Positions 22,915 through 35,900 of a stretch of 64,000 bases of DNA are shown piece by piece. The stretch's first letter is position 1; each line of letters begins with the position of its first letter. Under the pieces are notes generated by a model, which saw only the letters and a list, made by a program, of their open reading frames with translations, made no database searches and was not told the DNA's origin. The translations under genes and the position numbers were made by a program. Origin of the DNA: Thunnus maccoyii (Eukaryota > Chordata > Actinopteri > Scombriformes > Scombridae); assembly GCF_910596095.1 (NCBI RefSeq), contig NC_056539.1, positions 5,016,001 to 5,080,000 on the forward strand, written 5' to 3'.

Positions 22915-23638
22915 AAGCATGTGAAATGTTTATCCTCTTCTGGGGAACTAGAATAGGACAAAGCAGCATGTGGCACTTTTCTCTTAATATGAAGATGAAC
23001 AGAACACTTTCCTTAAAAAAACAGAACAGACTTAAACTAAGATGGAGTGACATGAGATTATGGACACATGTCGTGTGTCAACTCAAAGACAGTACCTGAG
23101 AACTTTATAAGAAAATGTATACAAGAAGAAAACTGCTTAACACAGTACATTTACAGAAAACATTTACATTGGCTTTCATGTACTCAGTGGCATTTTACAG
23201 CTCAATGCATTTAGAAGCAACTGAATTTTCAGCATCTAGGTTTACTGCTTTTGAATCAAACTTGCATATATGTGCATCTGAGGATTCAAGTTTAAGGGAA
23301 CCAGAAAAAAAAAAAAAACTTTGTGGTAATTCCTTAACAACAGAATTAATTGTTATTTATGTGACCAAGTTGCACATTAGTTACAGTAATGTCAATACTA
23401 CATTGCAAGAAAAATCATAAAACACAATTAGGCCGAAGACAGTACAGAACATTTTCTTTGGTGATGATGTACATGATGTACATTAAATGATTTGAGGTGG
23501 AAGTCGGTTGTTTAATCTGACTAATAACTAATTCACTTTGTTAGATTTACACAACACAAAGCAAGTGCTGCTTTTGAGCAACATGAAACAAAGTGTACAA
23601 CGCCAGGAATTTCAACCCATCCATACATCATTTCAAAA

Positions 23639-23644
23639 TTTATT
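23639..23644 (-). terminator. uck2: Candidate uck2 polyadenylation signal
   Basis: TTTATT on the plus strand, about 500 bp past the uck2 stop. It is the best hexamer before the foldback repeat at 22395-22914. Sequence between 23645 and 24139 then reads as uck2 3' UTR. Confidence 0.5.
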
Positions 23645-24139
23645 TCCATGAGTCAAAATATGCTTTATATGGAGCTTGAAAAAGATGTCAAGTTGCATTG
23701 ATAAAGGGAGTTAGTCAGGTCACACAGTGAAGCTTTAAGAGTAGTGAGGCCCTGCCATTAAGCAGCATGTTGCTACACTGCATTTAATCCTTTAAAGGCT
23801 GTCATGTGTTCGGAAATCTTTTTCAAACACAAAACTACATCTTAAGTTTCTCCATTTCAGTGCTGTGGTAAAGGCAAGCAGCAGTTTTAAATGAAATAAG
23901 TTCGTCCCTTTGTATTTCTCCTCCTTCAATCTCATACATCACACAAACTAAAAGAAAAAAAAAACAACAAAAGACTGAATACATCTTCTTTAAACCAGCT
24001 CCGCAAAGGAATGGTTTCCCTTCTTCTCATATTTCCTCAGTCCAAACAGAATCATATCAAAGGCTGTTAGCCACATGAAGTGCTCAATCGGCACGTAAAG
24101 GCGAACCGTCCCTTTCGTCTCTTCGGGGGAGTGCTGTGC

Positions 24140-27100
24140 TCAGTGGGGCCGACTGCTGGAATCCATGTTTGCCTGCTTCTTCGTCATTCCATAACTGTTA
24201 AACCAGCCGTTCAGCCGTTTGGTCAAACCACCATTTAGAATATCCTGGATGTGCTGAACTATGAGATTTATGGCAACTGTATAGGAAAATAAAGAGATTG
24301 TGTGGTCAGGGGAGCCCCAGTTTGTACTTCTACATTTGAGTCACAGAGCTTAGTGTCTGATTTTCTGAAAAATACATTTCCTCAAGTTCTTGGAGGAAAG
24401 AACTTGAAATCATCCAAAAACAAAGTGCAAATGAAACCATACTGTAGATGCTCTGAATATGTTGAAGTAGTATACCTGCCCTGACCAAGCCCCAGTTTAC
24501 ACCTCTCATGTATTACTATTATATTCCAGACAAAGAGCTAAATATCAGACTTTGCCAAAAATACTGTATACACCTGGCAACTAGGAAGAACCCAGAACAT
24601 CCTTTAACAAAACTTGCCACTGTTCTTAAAGGACAGGTTCACAATTTTTCAAGTCTGTCTTAAAAACAACAGTCAGGTGCCCACATGAACAGTGAAAGAG
24701 GTTTTCTTCACTGTACTCATTCCTCCTGTTCATACTGGCTATTAAAAGATCCCCTTTACATGTGCCAGTGTGTCCAGTCATTTTGTGCAAAAATGCATAA
24801 AATGCATGCATAAAAGATGATCTAAAGCTTATATGAGGCTTCAGCAGTCTGAGTTAGTCATATCAAGTGGATATCTGCCACATTTACAGTCTTTTTAGCA
24901 TCAAATTCCCTCTTTGTGTTTCCTCGGACAGTGTTTCCCTGTTGAGTTGGAAGTATAGTAACAAAAAGAGGAACTTTGGTTCAAAAAAAGACGATAACGT
25001 TGATAACGATAATCTACTTGATTTGACTCATTAGGACGGCTGAAGATTCATATTAGCTTCAGATAAACTTTTAAATATTCAATCACTTACATTTGTCTCT
25101 TTGATGTTTTATATTTTCAAACAAAATAACATTCATATTGAACTTGTGTTACAAAAAGGCAAGAACATATGTAATTTTCAGCTAGTTACAGTTGCACTTG
25201 AGAAACATGTCAAAAATTAGAAATCATCCAGATGGTTAGAAGAGTCTTTTAGGATTCTGAAAATACCCTCAAAACAACAGCAAGTGTTGTAAAGCAATCT
25301 TCTGGGTTCTTCTAGTTGCCAGGTGTGTACAGTAGTTTGGGGAAATTCTGCTCCTTAGCTCTTTGTCTCGAATGTAACAGTAATACATGAGAGGCACAAA
25401 CCGGAGCTCGGTCAGGGCAGGTATCCAGCTTCAACACATTCAGAGTATCTACAGTATGGTTTCATTTGCAGTTGGTTTTGGATGTTTTCAAGGTCTTTGC
25501 TCAAATCAACAGACAAAGCTGTTCTGTCCTCCCAGCAGCAGAGTCTTTTGCTGCTGCTTTGTTTCAAGAGCACAATTCCCAGCTTAGAGGTCAACAATAA
25601 ACACAGCTGTGTCCTTCATGATAACACTGTTGAGACTAGGGTCTCAAACATTTGGTTTCAATTGAATAACTATGATCCCTAATGTAGTCCACTGGGAGAA
25701 TCTCCCAGAGTACAAAAACACATATACTCACCGAAGTTATCAGCTCCTCTCGGTATGATCACATCTGCATATTTCTTCGTCTAAATAGCGTCAATAAAAA
25801 GGGAAAAAAAAGTTTTGACCATGAGTCCATTTTCAGGGACATAACCATGCAAACTGGGTTAAGTAGTTTTACATGTAGAATATGCACTCACTGGCAGACA
25901 GAACTCCTCAAACGCAGGCTTAACAAAAGTAATGTACTGTGCTAGAATGCTTTCCAAGTCTCGACCACGTTCACTCATATCACGCAGCACTGAGGGACAA
26001 GGAGACCAGGAAAAAGTTACCTTTCAGAAGTAATAGTTGAGACACTTTGGGCAACATGCATATTAGTTTTCTAGAAATTTAAAGGATTCATTCAGTTGTG
26101 CTTGTATGTCTCACCTCTGCGTGATAGCCGTGTGTCTGCGTCAGTGTCCACAAATAGCTTCATTTGGAAAAGGTCTCGGATGTCTTGGGCGTAGAACATC
26201 AGAATGCCCTCAAACAGCACCACATCAGCAGGGTAGACTGTCACTGTCTCTTCCTTCCTGCCACACAAAGACATTAAATATAAAAAACACTTAAAGCATA
26301 CCTGTGTAACATATGGTGAACGTCAGCCACTGTCACAAGTGACAATAATGGTCAATCTTCATACACAGAGCCACAAGTAGTAGGTGCTGGTTAGTGAGGG
26401 GCGAAAAAATATAAAAGGGCACCTGATACATTCAATGGGCCCCATCAGCAGAGAATAATTCATGTTTGGTAAAAAGTCTATATAGATTTTCAATGGAGAT
26501 TAAAATTTTATAGGGTGACTGAATATAGGGAAAACAACTGTGTTAAAAATGATTTACTTTTTAAACATCTCTGTAATAAGACAAAGGGAAAACATTTTAA
26601 ATGTTTATTTCTCAAACACATCTTTAGGAAAAACATGGAACTATTAACATTTTGAGAATTAGCTGTTTTGAGCATCTTGTCAGTGAAGTGAGAAGCAGGA
26701 TTGGTGAAATAAAAAGGAGAATTCTTTTGGCCATGAGTTTGTAAATGTTAATGACCTTGTTATGGTCAGTTGGGATGTCACTCTCAATGGACAACAGCAG
26801 AAGATCTGAGATCCTTCCTCTCCACATCTGTTTCTAAACTGGGTCTTGATCACTTTCAGTTTAGAGAATGATTGACTTGACTGATGCAGTTGTCACTGGC
26901 AATGCAGCATTTATTTCGAGGAGTTTTGTCAGCTTTGGGAAGGCTATGTCCTCAGCATTTTCTTTAAGGCACGTAAGCATAGCTTGGATATTGCTGGTAC
27001 TAGTAGTAGTAGTAGTAGTAGGAGGGCATAGCAAGAGTAAGTTCTGTAACTCAATACTTTCAACCTTAAGTTCAATACTCTCTTCCTCCAGGTCATGGAA

Positions 27101-30100
27101 TTGGCAAGGATCCTTGAAAGATGGGGTAGCTGTCATTTGTCATGCCTTTCCAGTTCCTTGGGATGGTAAGGCACTGACATACAGCACTAGAACTGCACAA
27201 GCCCTCTTACCGAGAAAGCGATGTTTCCACTCCTCTCCATTTGTTTCTCAGTTAGCAGGGTTACTCAAAAGGTTCTCTTCCAGATTTCATTACAGGATAC
27301 ATTTTCAAACTTTTCAACATGCCTAGGCAGAGGTTTAAGGGTCGTTAACGCATTTTGAATAAAGAATACTCTAATGATTTCCTTAAAGACACAGGATTGA
27401 TTTCCAATTTGTACCAAAAATTTAGTATAGAGATGGCTGAGTATGTATCTAGCTAGCTAGCTACTATCCATCTAGCATATTGTTTAGCATTTTATAGAGC
27501 TTTGGACAGACCTACATATAAAACCAACTTAGAAAATACAGTCTACATACATCAGTAATGTATCCTTAATAATATTCAATGCAGACACTTGTTTTAATTG
27601 CAGAAAAGCCTTGCTATGTGACCTATGTCAGGATCAGGACTGCACTGACCTAAACAATCTGAAGAGGTGTGACTGAGCAAATTAGAGAGTAGCAATGTAC
27701 CAAAATCAACTGAATGGAATAATGTCATCTAAAACAACTACAACATGTTTTTAAGGGTGCTTTATTTTCCTAATAATCAGCCTACACAAAAGATACATTC
27801 ATTTCTACCAAAAGTATCTCATGTTCTCCATTGGAAGGGCACCTCACAGGGTTTTTACGCCCCATACAGTGCACCCTGTAGGGCACTTTTTTCTCATTAA
27901 AAGGGCACCAAATTTTGCACTTCAGTATGTTAGAATTAGGGGAACCCTGAATTGCTTTTTTTGATTCACTAGAAGGGCATCCTTACAGAACCTCCAACTC
28001 ACCCTATTATGACGGTAGCTCATAGGGCACTGCATTACATCCTCTTCATTTAAAAAGGCACATCATGTTTTCTCGCTCTTGGGGGTTCTTTACAGGGCAC
28101 TATCACATTTTCTTCCACTGAAAGGGCACGAGTGAGGGCACTACATTCCAGATTGTAACATATCGGGGCCCTCTATAAGGCATTTCATCCTGATTTACAC
28201 ATAATTAAGACAGTCATTACAGAACTTTGGTATGTTTTCTCCTTCGCACTGGCACTTTAGAAGGCACTTTATCACACTGTGGGGGCACCTTAGAGGGCAT
28301 TTTAATCTCACTGTGGGGGCACCTTAGTGGGCACTTTATCACACTGTGGGGGCACCTTAGAGGGCATTTTATCATACTGTGGGGGCACCTTAGTGGGCAT
28401 TTTATCGCACTGTGGGGGCACCTTAGAGGGCATTTTATCGCACTGTGGGGGCACCTTAGAGGGCATTTTATCATACTGTGGGGGCACCTTAGTGGGCATT
28501 TTAATCTCACTGTGGGGGCACCTTAGTGGGCATTTTATCACACTGTGGGGGCACCTTAGTGGGCATTTTATCATACTGTGGGGGCACCTTAGTGGGCATT
28601 TTATCACACTGTGGGGGCACCTAAGAGGGAATTTTATCATACTGTGGGGGCACTTTAGAGGGCATTTTTATCATACTGCGGGCCAGTGCAAGTAGTAGAG
28701 TAATAAACTCGGCGAGCTGACTCAGTAATGTCAATTATTCAAGAATATTTAACCTGATGTTTGCTAACATTACATAACATTGGCTACCATAAGCTTCTGG
28801 TAAGACCAATTAAAGCTGTAGCAGCAAAACCCTAGAGTATATTGAAATGAGTAATGTTGGGTTTCATTGCTTGTGAATTTAACTTTTCCATTGCATAAGG
28901 AAGAATGTGTCATTTCCTCTTTAAAAAGTTATATAATCTCAGTTTAAAGCTACAATGAAAGGCTTTAAAAGTTTCATTCTAAGAGAAAAAAAGAGTTAAA
29001 ACAGGATTATACCAGAGCTTTTGCATGTTTTATCCTATTTAATACAATTTACATATATTTTGCATTACTGATGACTATTCTTGATTCATTATGCTATGAA
29101 AATCAATTGGTGTAAAAGGTAGAGTATTTAACAGTGGACATCATGTCTGCTTTTATTGTTAACGTTGGTGCTGCATTATGATGCATTGGAGACATCGATT
29201 AAAGGACATGGGTTGAAACATGTAAATACACTCCTTAAAAGACTCATTCACCTGGAATGGGTAACAAAGTCATAAACAGGGATGTGAACTGTTTTGCCCT
29301 CCTTGATGTCCCATAGAGTCGCAATTATGAGATCGTTGTCAAATGCATCTGTAGGGAAAGAGCACAAAGCAGCAGGATGAAATATTTCTAGACACTGGAT
29401 GAAACCAAACCTCACACCAAGAACCTGAGTCACATGCAGATTAATTGCTGGAATCATTGTAGGCGACACACAACTATTTCAGGCCAACAGACTTCCATCT
29501 TTGATTATCCTGCCACCAGAGGATACATGAATGCAATGAGGTGTGTTGTTGGCAAGATAAATAATACAGAGTGCTGACATACCTGGGTGATCGAAGTTGA
29601 ACTGGCCCTTGAGGGCTTTAGCCTTCTGTTCTGGGGTGAGGACCCTGTAGAAGCTATCCTGGCTGAGGATGGCCACTTGCCGCTGGTGGTGGTCAATCTC
29701 GTTCTGCCCCAGCAGCTCCATGATCTTGCTGCATACCGACGACTGACCACAAAAGCACAACAAAAACAAGTAGTATGACAAAATACTGGCACTTGTTATC
29801 TGATTTTCCACATCCTTCTGTTTTTGGAACTTGCAGTGGTTATCTGTACAAACCAAACCAAAGTGTAAGCCTTCATTAACACTTGTTTACTTTACTTGTG
29901 TGTTTGTGGAGATATTATATTAGAAACCAATCTAAAGCTGCAAATGTGGATTCGTGATATCATGGCTACATTAGGATGGTGTCTAAAAAGAAGACTCCAA
30001 GTCACTTATATCAGTCAGATCCTAACTGGAGTGCCGACCTCTTTTCTCAGTGTTAATTTTGTCTGAACTCAGTAGACAGAGACGCACTCAAAGATAGATT

Positions 30101-31425
30101 CATACAGAAAACAAAAGACTGCAGTCGACTCCCCACTAAAGTAACGTGCATGGGAGAACAGGTGGTATCATATCAGGAAGTCAAAGCCACAAACAACTGT
30201 CTGCTGAGCCACAACTTATCTTTTGTTGATAATCAAGTTACTGTATTATCACAATTTTGGCTTGTTTGTATTTGTCAAGCCAAGGAATAGGCAGAGTGTT
30301 GCTGGATAATTCAACTGCCTTTCAAGTTAACACTGCGTGTCCGAAACGTCACACACTGCAGCGTGGAGGACTGCTGGACTGCAACTCTGTTGCTTTACTA
30401 CATCTCTGGTATCATTCAAATGACCAAATTCGTCACACATTATGAAGACTAATGCATCTTTTCTGATGCAACAGAATAACAATTATTGCCAACACTTCAC
30501 AGTCTTTGAAATACTGCACAAGGTTGGATACAGGATGGGGAATTATAATGCAGATTTTTAGTCTCTCATGGCACTGAAGAATCATTGTAATGCCAAATGA
30601 GGGGGCCTGCGATGCACAAAATGAAACAGAGGATGCATCAGTATTACAAAAGAAGAAAATTAAGACTTTTCAGGATGAGATCAGCACATCCACCAGAAAC
30701 AATACAGATGAGGATAGTAAAAATAAACCTTCCTCAGACTACCACATCTTAAACTGGATATGGCCCGCAGACAACATGACACCATGAAATAATAATAATC
30801 GGATTGTGCTTAGTTATGCAAAGATTTGGGGTTAATGTGACTTTCAGGGTCTTTTAATGTTTTTTTTAGTCTCTAATTTCCATGAGCTTACAGGCAGAAG
30901 AACCTACACAGCTGATGCTAATTAAGTGAAATCGCACTTTTTATTGTGGCCCTTGCCACAATTTATATCCCTTGAAGTTGAGAAATGTGAAGGAATAATG
31001 GCTACATATGAGAGCCCTTAATTTTCATCTATCACACTGCTTTATTAACCATCCCAGCAAAAGGCACATAATAGACAATAGACATGTAGACTTCTTATCC
31101 TAGTTTGACATGCGGCCTACACCCCTGTCAGTACTAATCAGTCTACACAATCAGTTTAATTGATCTAACAGAAACACAATAAATTGCCCAGGATTTTTTA
31201 CCCCGCAAAAAAAAATGTTGCGCGTCATCAATATCCTAAATTATATCAACCCCGCTGTGTCAGCCTGATATAAAATCCTAATAAATACCGAGAAATAAAA
31301 AGTGTGAAATAAACGCCAACCTTGCCGCTGGCTGTCCCTCCAGCCACACCAATGAGGAAAGGCTGCCGATTATTGTGCTCATTTTCGGCTTGGTCACCTG
31401 GCTTTGTCTCGCTGTCGCCTGCCAT
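24140..31425 (-). CDS. uck2: Uridine-cytidine kinase 2
   Basis: Cytosolic pyrimidine-salvage kinase that phosphorylates uridine and cytidine to UMP and CMP using ATP. Seven exons on the minus strand: 31425-31321, 29742-29583, 29348-29252, 26257-26115, 25989-25892, 25780-25732 and 24276-24140, giving 262 aa (human UCK2 261). All phases close. The start MAGDSE matches UCK2. The P-loop AGGTASGKS spans residues 28-36 across the exon 1/2 junction. QDSFYRVL carries the likely catalytic Asp (about 64). [38 protein letters not shown] and [14 protein letters not shown] are family hallmarks. The C-terminus is [13 protein letters not shown], ending SSSRPH as in UCK2. Intron 3 contains a 2.3-kb hAT relic and intron 6 a foldback repeat. 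The reverse AATAAA at 23639-23644 is the best 3' end. Teleosts carry uck2a and uck2b; which one this is cannot be decided here. Head to head with tmco1. Confidence 0.95.
24625..25092. mobile_element. Foldback MITE, family A, copy A4
   Basis: Starts TTAAAGGACAGGTTCACAAT and runs through the left half and past the centre (GTGTTTCCCTGTTGAG); its right arm is truncated. Located in uck2 intron 6. Confidence 0.8.
27000..27024. repeat. (TAG)n microsatellite
   Basis: A run of about eight TAG units within the hAT transposase relic, giving a Thr run on the minus strand. Confidence 0.85.
28245..28686. repeat. 33-bp minisatellite at the end of the hAT relic
   Basis: About thirteen units of 33 bp, each containing CTGTGGGGGCACCTTAG then GGGCATTTTATC. 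Units are near-identical in the middle and diverge toward both ends. Because 33 is divisible by three, several frames on both strands stay open; they are not genes. It reaches to within 3 bp of the transposon's right end, so it is subterminal-repeat expansion. Confidence 0.95.
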
Positions 31426-31982
31426 GCTTCATCTGCAGCGCTATGCGGCCCTCTGACACACGGGGGTGTCTGCGCTCCTCCCATTTCATGATGCTGCCGG
31501 TGATGATAATGATGAGGCTGACGATAATCGGCACGATGATGATGATGATGATGTGCTGGTTATTAAAATGTTGTGGTGAGTAGCTTGTATAGCCTAGTGA
31601 TGTTGATGATGATGAAATAAGAGTTGGGCAGTTATATTAAAAATGTTGGTCAATTATTATCATGCACTTTAGGCTATACTTTCATTTATAAGATACTTTA
31701 AAATTCTATACCACTGAATATTGAGTCAACGGATTGAAATGAATTACAAAAAATAAAATACATTTTCATCGTAGTTGTAGGTTTTTTTTTAAAAAACAAA
31801 AACAAAAAACAATGTGCTTCTTTCTCATATGGAGAGGAACCGCCTTTGTAAAGGTTTTTTTTTTTTTTTTTTTGCCATTGTCGTTACTGCGTCAAAAAAG
31901 GTGCTGATTAAACCATGACACCTCATTTATAGGCCTAAATGCTAAAAAAAAAAAAAAAAAAATCAATGTAAAGCGATCAAAT

Positions 31983-32020
31983 ACAACACCTTAATATATA
32001 TATATATATTAAGGTGTTGT
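31983..32020. repeat. 38-bp perfect palindrome
   Basis: ACAACACCTTAATATATAT followed directly by its exact reverse complement, with no loop. AT-rich centre; able to extrude as a cruciform. Confidence 0.95.
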
Positions 32021-32224
32021 TGTATATATAACACAACTGAGTGGACACCTCTGACTCTGTGTCAACTTTAGTTAAAAATGGGCATTATTTATCACAGAAT
32101 TGTGTCAAGTGTTTCTCTTCAGTGTAGAAAAGCATGATCAAGTTTTTAAAAGAAACTGATTTAGCTAAAACAATCTAGGGGTTTTCTTATTTGAAAAGAC
32201 TGAGTAGAGGATGAACAAAAAGAA

Positions 32225-32745
32225 GATGTTTCTTTAACTTTATTAACAACACATTAATATTACAATACAATTATTTGTACAGGGAGTATTAGTGATAAAA
32301 CAAAATAATCACAAAAACACAAGCAGACATAATATTGTACAATGTAAAAAGATACATAATACAGAAATTAAGATAGAAAAATAAATAAATATAACTTTAA
32401 AAAGTGAATAAGCAATATTGCAAACCAACTTCAACCATCTAGCAATGTTGTCCACAATGTTTTTCAAGACATGAGATGTCTTTACAGCTTTTTTGTCTTT
32501 AGATAATTTACTGAAAGAATCATAGAATTGAAGAAGAAGAAGAAGAAGAAGAAGAAGAAGAAGAAGAAGAAGAAGAAGAAGAAGATTGTTTTGATGGTAA
32601 TTACATCCATGGGTAATTCTTTGTTTGGTAGAAATATTAGAGAAAGGGCATATCTTTATTTCACAATCCAGATCAGTGGGTAGCGGTAATGCATCGGAAA
32701 GCTGTTTGCCAACCACCGATGAAACCAAAAGAAGAAGAAGAAAAA
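32225..32745 (-). mobile_element. Retroposon-like unit with (GAA)n tracts
   Basis: Holds a perfect GAA/AAG tract (32534-32585), then a block with GCGGTAATGCATCGGAAAGC and GTTTGCCAACCACCGATGAA, ending in AAAAGAAGAAGAAGAA. This GGTTGGCAAAC-type block joined to a GAA tail is recurrent in fish genomes (memory, not searched). A poly-Leu open frame on the minus strand arises from the GAA tract. Family not assigned. Confidence 0.45.
32534..32585. repeat. (AAG)n microsatellite
   Basis: About seventeen uninterrupted AAG units; the minus strand reads as poly-Leu in one frame. Confidence 0.97.
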
Positions 32746-32919
32746 CGCCGCTGAACCGGACGTACTTTACAAACGTGACCTTTCCGCTAGTGCTGACCTA
32801 GCTCTATTAAACTGAAATACACAGATAAGCCTAATGTGCTCAGGGAATATTTTCTAACAAACAAAATACAATATTTGTCTGCGGTCTGATAAACGTGCAG
32901 TAAACGGCACACTAGCGCC

Positions 32920-35900
32920 ATGAGTACTATGTTTGCAGACACGATTCTGATCGTTTTCATCTCCGTGTGCACAGCGCTTTTAGCAGAAGGTGAGTGAATC
33001 TAGGCAGCTTACTGTCGTCCAAGAAACTCAGGGAAACATGACGTTTTCACATTATTCTGGGTAACACAGATTGACATAAGACTGCCAACGTTATTACTAT
33101 TGATAAATAGTTATTTTGGGATCTTACAATGTCCTGCAGTTCTGTATTTAGCCAACAAAGCTAATCGCAAGTGCCGTGCGTTAGTGTCGAGGCAGACAGC
33201 GCAACAAACATAATTTCCGGATCAACTGTCACAGTAACCGACAAGAGAGTCGAGATGTGAATGATGAAATGACTCCTCTGCTTCCATCCTAATTTATGAG
33301 AATAGAAATAAATTAAGAATATACCTTCAAATTAAAATGTGTACTAAAACAAGCACTTAAGTTGTTCTTACAGGTTGATATGACTCTGATAGTGTGCTTT
33401 TATTTTCCTGTTCTCACTGAATACTTCCATAAATTGTTTTTTGTCAAAGTGTTTTTGTAAACGTTTTTTTCAACCTCTTCTTTCTTGGCATGGCAAGTGC
33501 TGTTGGAAACTACAACATCTTAAATTCAGCTGTCTAATAGCAAATGTTTATTGCTGAAAAATAAAATGTTCACATTATCCCTTTTAATGATATTTATATT
33601 CTACTCATTGTTTTGTGGGTTTAATTTAATTTGATTTAAAGTACTCAGATCCTTTAAGTAAGTAAAAGTACCAATACAGTATAAAAATACTCCATTACAA
33701 GTAAAAGTCCTGCATGAAAAATCCTACCTAGTAAAAGTACATAAGTGAGAGACTGCGTCTTCTTGTTAAGTACTTGTTCAGTGACAGTAGAGTTGAATCT
33801 AAAGTATTATCAGCTTGATGTAGTTAAAGTATTGCAGTAAAAGTAGTGGTTTGGTTCCTCTGACTGATATATTATTATATATGACATCATTAGATTATTA
33901 ATAGTGAAGCATCAGAGTTAGAGCAGCATGTTACTGTTGTAGCTGCTGGAGGTGGACCTAGTTTACACTACTTTATATACAGTTAGCTAGTTTAGTCCAG
34001 TAGTTCCCAACCTAGGGGTCGGGCCCCTCCAAAGGGTCAGCAGATAAATCTGAGGGGTCGTGAAATGATTAAAGGGAGAGGAAAGAAGAAAAAACAAAGT
34101 TCTGATACACAAATCTGTTTTCAGTTTGTGGACTTTTTCTCTAATCTTTAATTTTTGGTGAAATATTGGATCATTTGAACATTTATTGAAATGAAACTAT
34201 GTGAGAAGTTTAGAGGGAAAAATCACTATTTGGTGGAGCTGTTAACAACTCAGACATGTGAAATGTGACCCCGACTACACACTGCTTTCTGTAAGACATC
34301 ACAAGCCAAAAATGTTGGAAACCACTGGTTTCATCTTTAACAATGTGTTGTATTTTAAAAGCTTGTTATATTATCCATTGTGTCAAATCTTCATCTGAAA
34401 AGTAACTAAAGCTGTCAAATAAATGTAGTCGAGTAGAAAGTACAATATTTCCCTCTGAAATGTAGTGGAGTGGAAGTATAAAGTAGCATCAAATGGAAAT
34501 ACTCAAGTGAAGTACAAGTACAGTATTTGAGTAAATGTTCTTTCCACCACTGTCTGACTCCAACAAATAAATAAAATAAGGCTGCAGAATGTTCTCTGGT
34601 TAATAATTGGTGTCAATCAAGTTGATCTGAACTCCATACTGGCAGGAGTGAAGCCAGACAGGTTCTGTATTTTCTATAGTGATATCATCATGAAATAGTA
34701 CATTTTCACTAACAATTCTCTTATCGATTTTCTTCTCAGGAATTACCTGGGTTTTAGTGTATCGTACCGAAAAGTACAAGAGGCTAAAGGCTGAGGTAGA
34801 AAAACAAAGCAAAAAGCGTAAGTGAATCATACTTGTCCCTTATGTAACGCTACTATTAGTATTTATATAATATATTGATTTCCTCTGGACTGTTAATATT
34901 TATTCACTGTTGTCTGTTTGGTATTAGTTGAGAAGAAAAAGGAAACCATCACAGAATCTGCAGGACGTCAACAGAAGAAGAAAATTGGTAAGAGTCTTTT
35001 AAATGATAAGAAATATGTATGTTTTAGCAGAAATTAATAGATTGAACAGGAAAACCCCAACATATGTTTTTTTTTTTTATGAATAGCCTCTTTCCTCACA
35101 GCGATGGTGTTCTAAATAAGTGATTTATGCTTCTTCATGTATTACAGAAAGACAAGAAGAGAAGCTGAAGAACAACAACAGAGACCTGTCCATGGTGAGA
35201 GATATATTATAATTTCAGCATTGTCTGTGATTTTGACTTCTGGTATGAGAGAATAGTTGTACCTGCAGTTGTACATTATCGTTATTAACAATGAATGTGT
35301 GTTCTAGTTCAATCCAATCTGCATTCTAAACAACTGTTTGTAATCTTTGTTTGTTTATAGGTGCGCATGAAGTCCATGTTTGCCATCGGCTTCTGCTTCA
35401 CAGCTTTGATGGGCATGTTCAACTCCATGTAAGTGTTACGCATTGTTACACCAGGTTAAACCACTATTTATATTTTGTAAAGACATTTTTTTAAAAAAAG
35501 AAAATAAGATAAAAGTCAAAATGTTGACAACTGTAAGCTACTGCTGCTCACTGAGTGCACAGGAATATTGTGTTCTAATGACAAAAGTAATAAATAAGTA
35601 ATTATTATGTTCTGTAAACAGAAAACATTATCTGATTTAAATTCTCTAGACCACCTCTTAAAATGTGCAGTCAAACTCTCACCGCTGTCTGTTCCTGTTT
35701 CTTCAGTTTTGATGGAAGAGTAGTGGCCAAATTGCCGTTTGTGCCGCTGTCTTACATCCAGGGACTGTCTCATCGCAACCTGCTGGGCGAGGATTACACT
35801 GACTGCTCCTTCATCTTCCTCTACATCCTCTGCACCATGTCCATCAGACAGGTAACTTCTACATTCACAGTGACTGTAGACCCAGGTTGGGGTCAATGCC

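Larger units (their letters stand above)
26383..28689 (-). mobile_element. hAT-superfamily DNA transposon relic
   Basis: The element is flanked by an exact 8-bp duplication AAGTAGTA (26375-26382 and 28690-28697), the length used by hAT. Minus-strand frames at 26861-27136 and about 26700-26827 carry hAT transposase C-terminal dimerisation sequence: [28 protein letters not shown], and in the next frame [15 protein letters not shown]. The transposase is split between frames, and the upstream catalytic part is missing or unrecognisable, so it is dead. The 5' side (right) carries GGGCAC-rich sequence and the 33-bp minisatellite. It lies within uck2 intron 3. Termini are CACTGG-like. Confidence 0.85.
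31426..32919. other. uck2/tmco1 head-to-head intergenic region
   Basis: Contains a GATGAT-rich stretch (31501-31556, plausibly uck2 5' UTR/promoter), several homopolymer runs (A/T at 31789-31875 and 31944-31963), a 38-bp perfect palindrome (31983-32020) and a retroposon-like unit with a GAA tract (32225-32745). The tmco1 promoter must lie in the last 170 bp. Confidence 0.6.

Noticed and set aside
28245-28686. Possible CRISPR-like array
   Set aside because: Units abut directly with no unique spacers, and the host is a vertebrate; it is a minisatellite.
28217-28695. Open frames on both strands made of an 11-residue repeat
   Set aside because: Produced by the 33-bp minisatellite; low complexity, no start or splice support.
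32309-32728. 139-codon minus-strand frame with a poly-Leu tract
   Set aside because: The Leu run is the GAA microsatellite; the rest lies in a retroposon-like repeat with no recognised domain.
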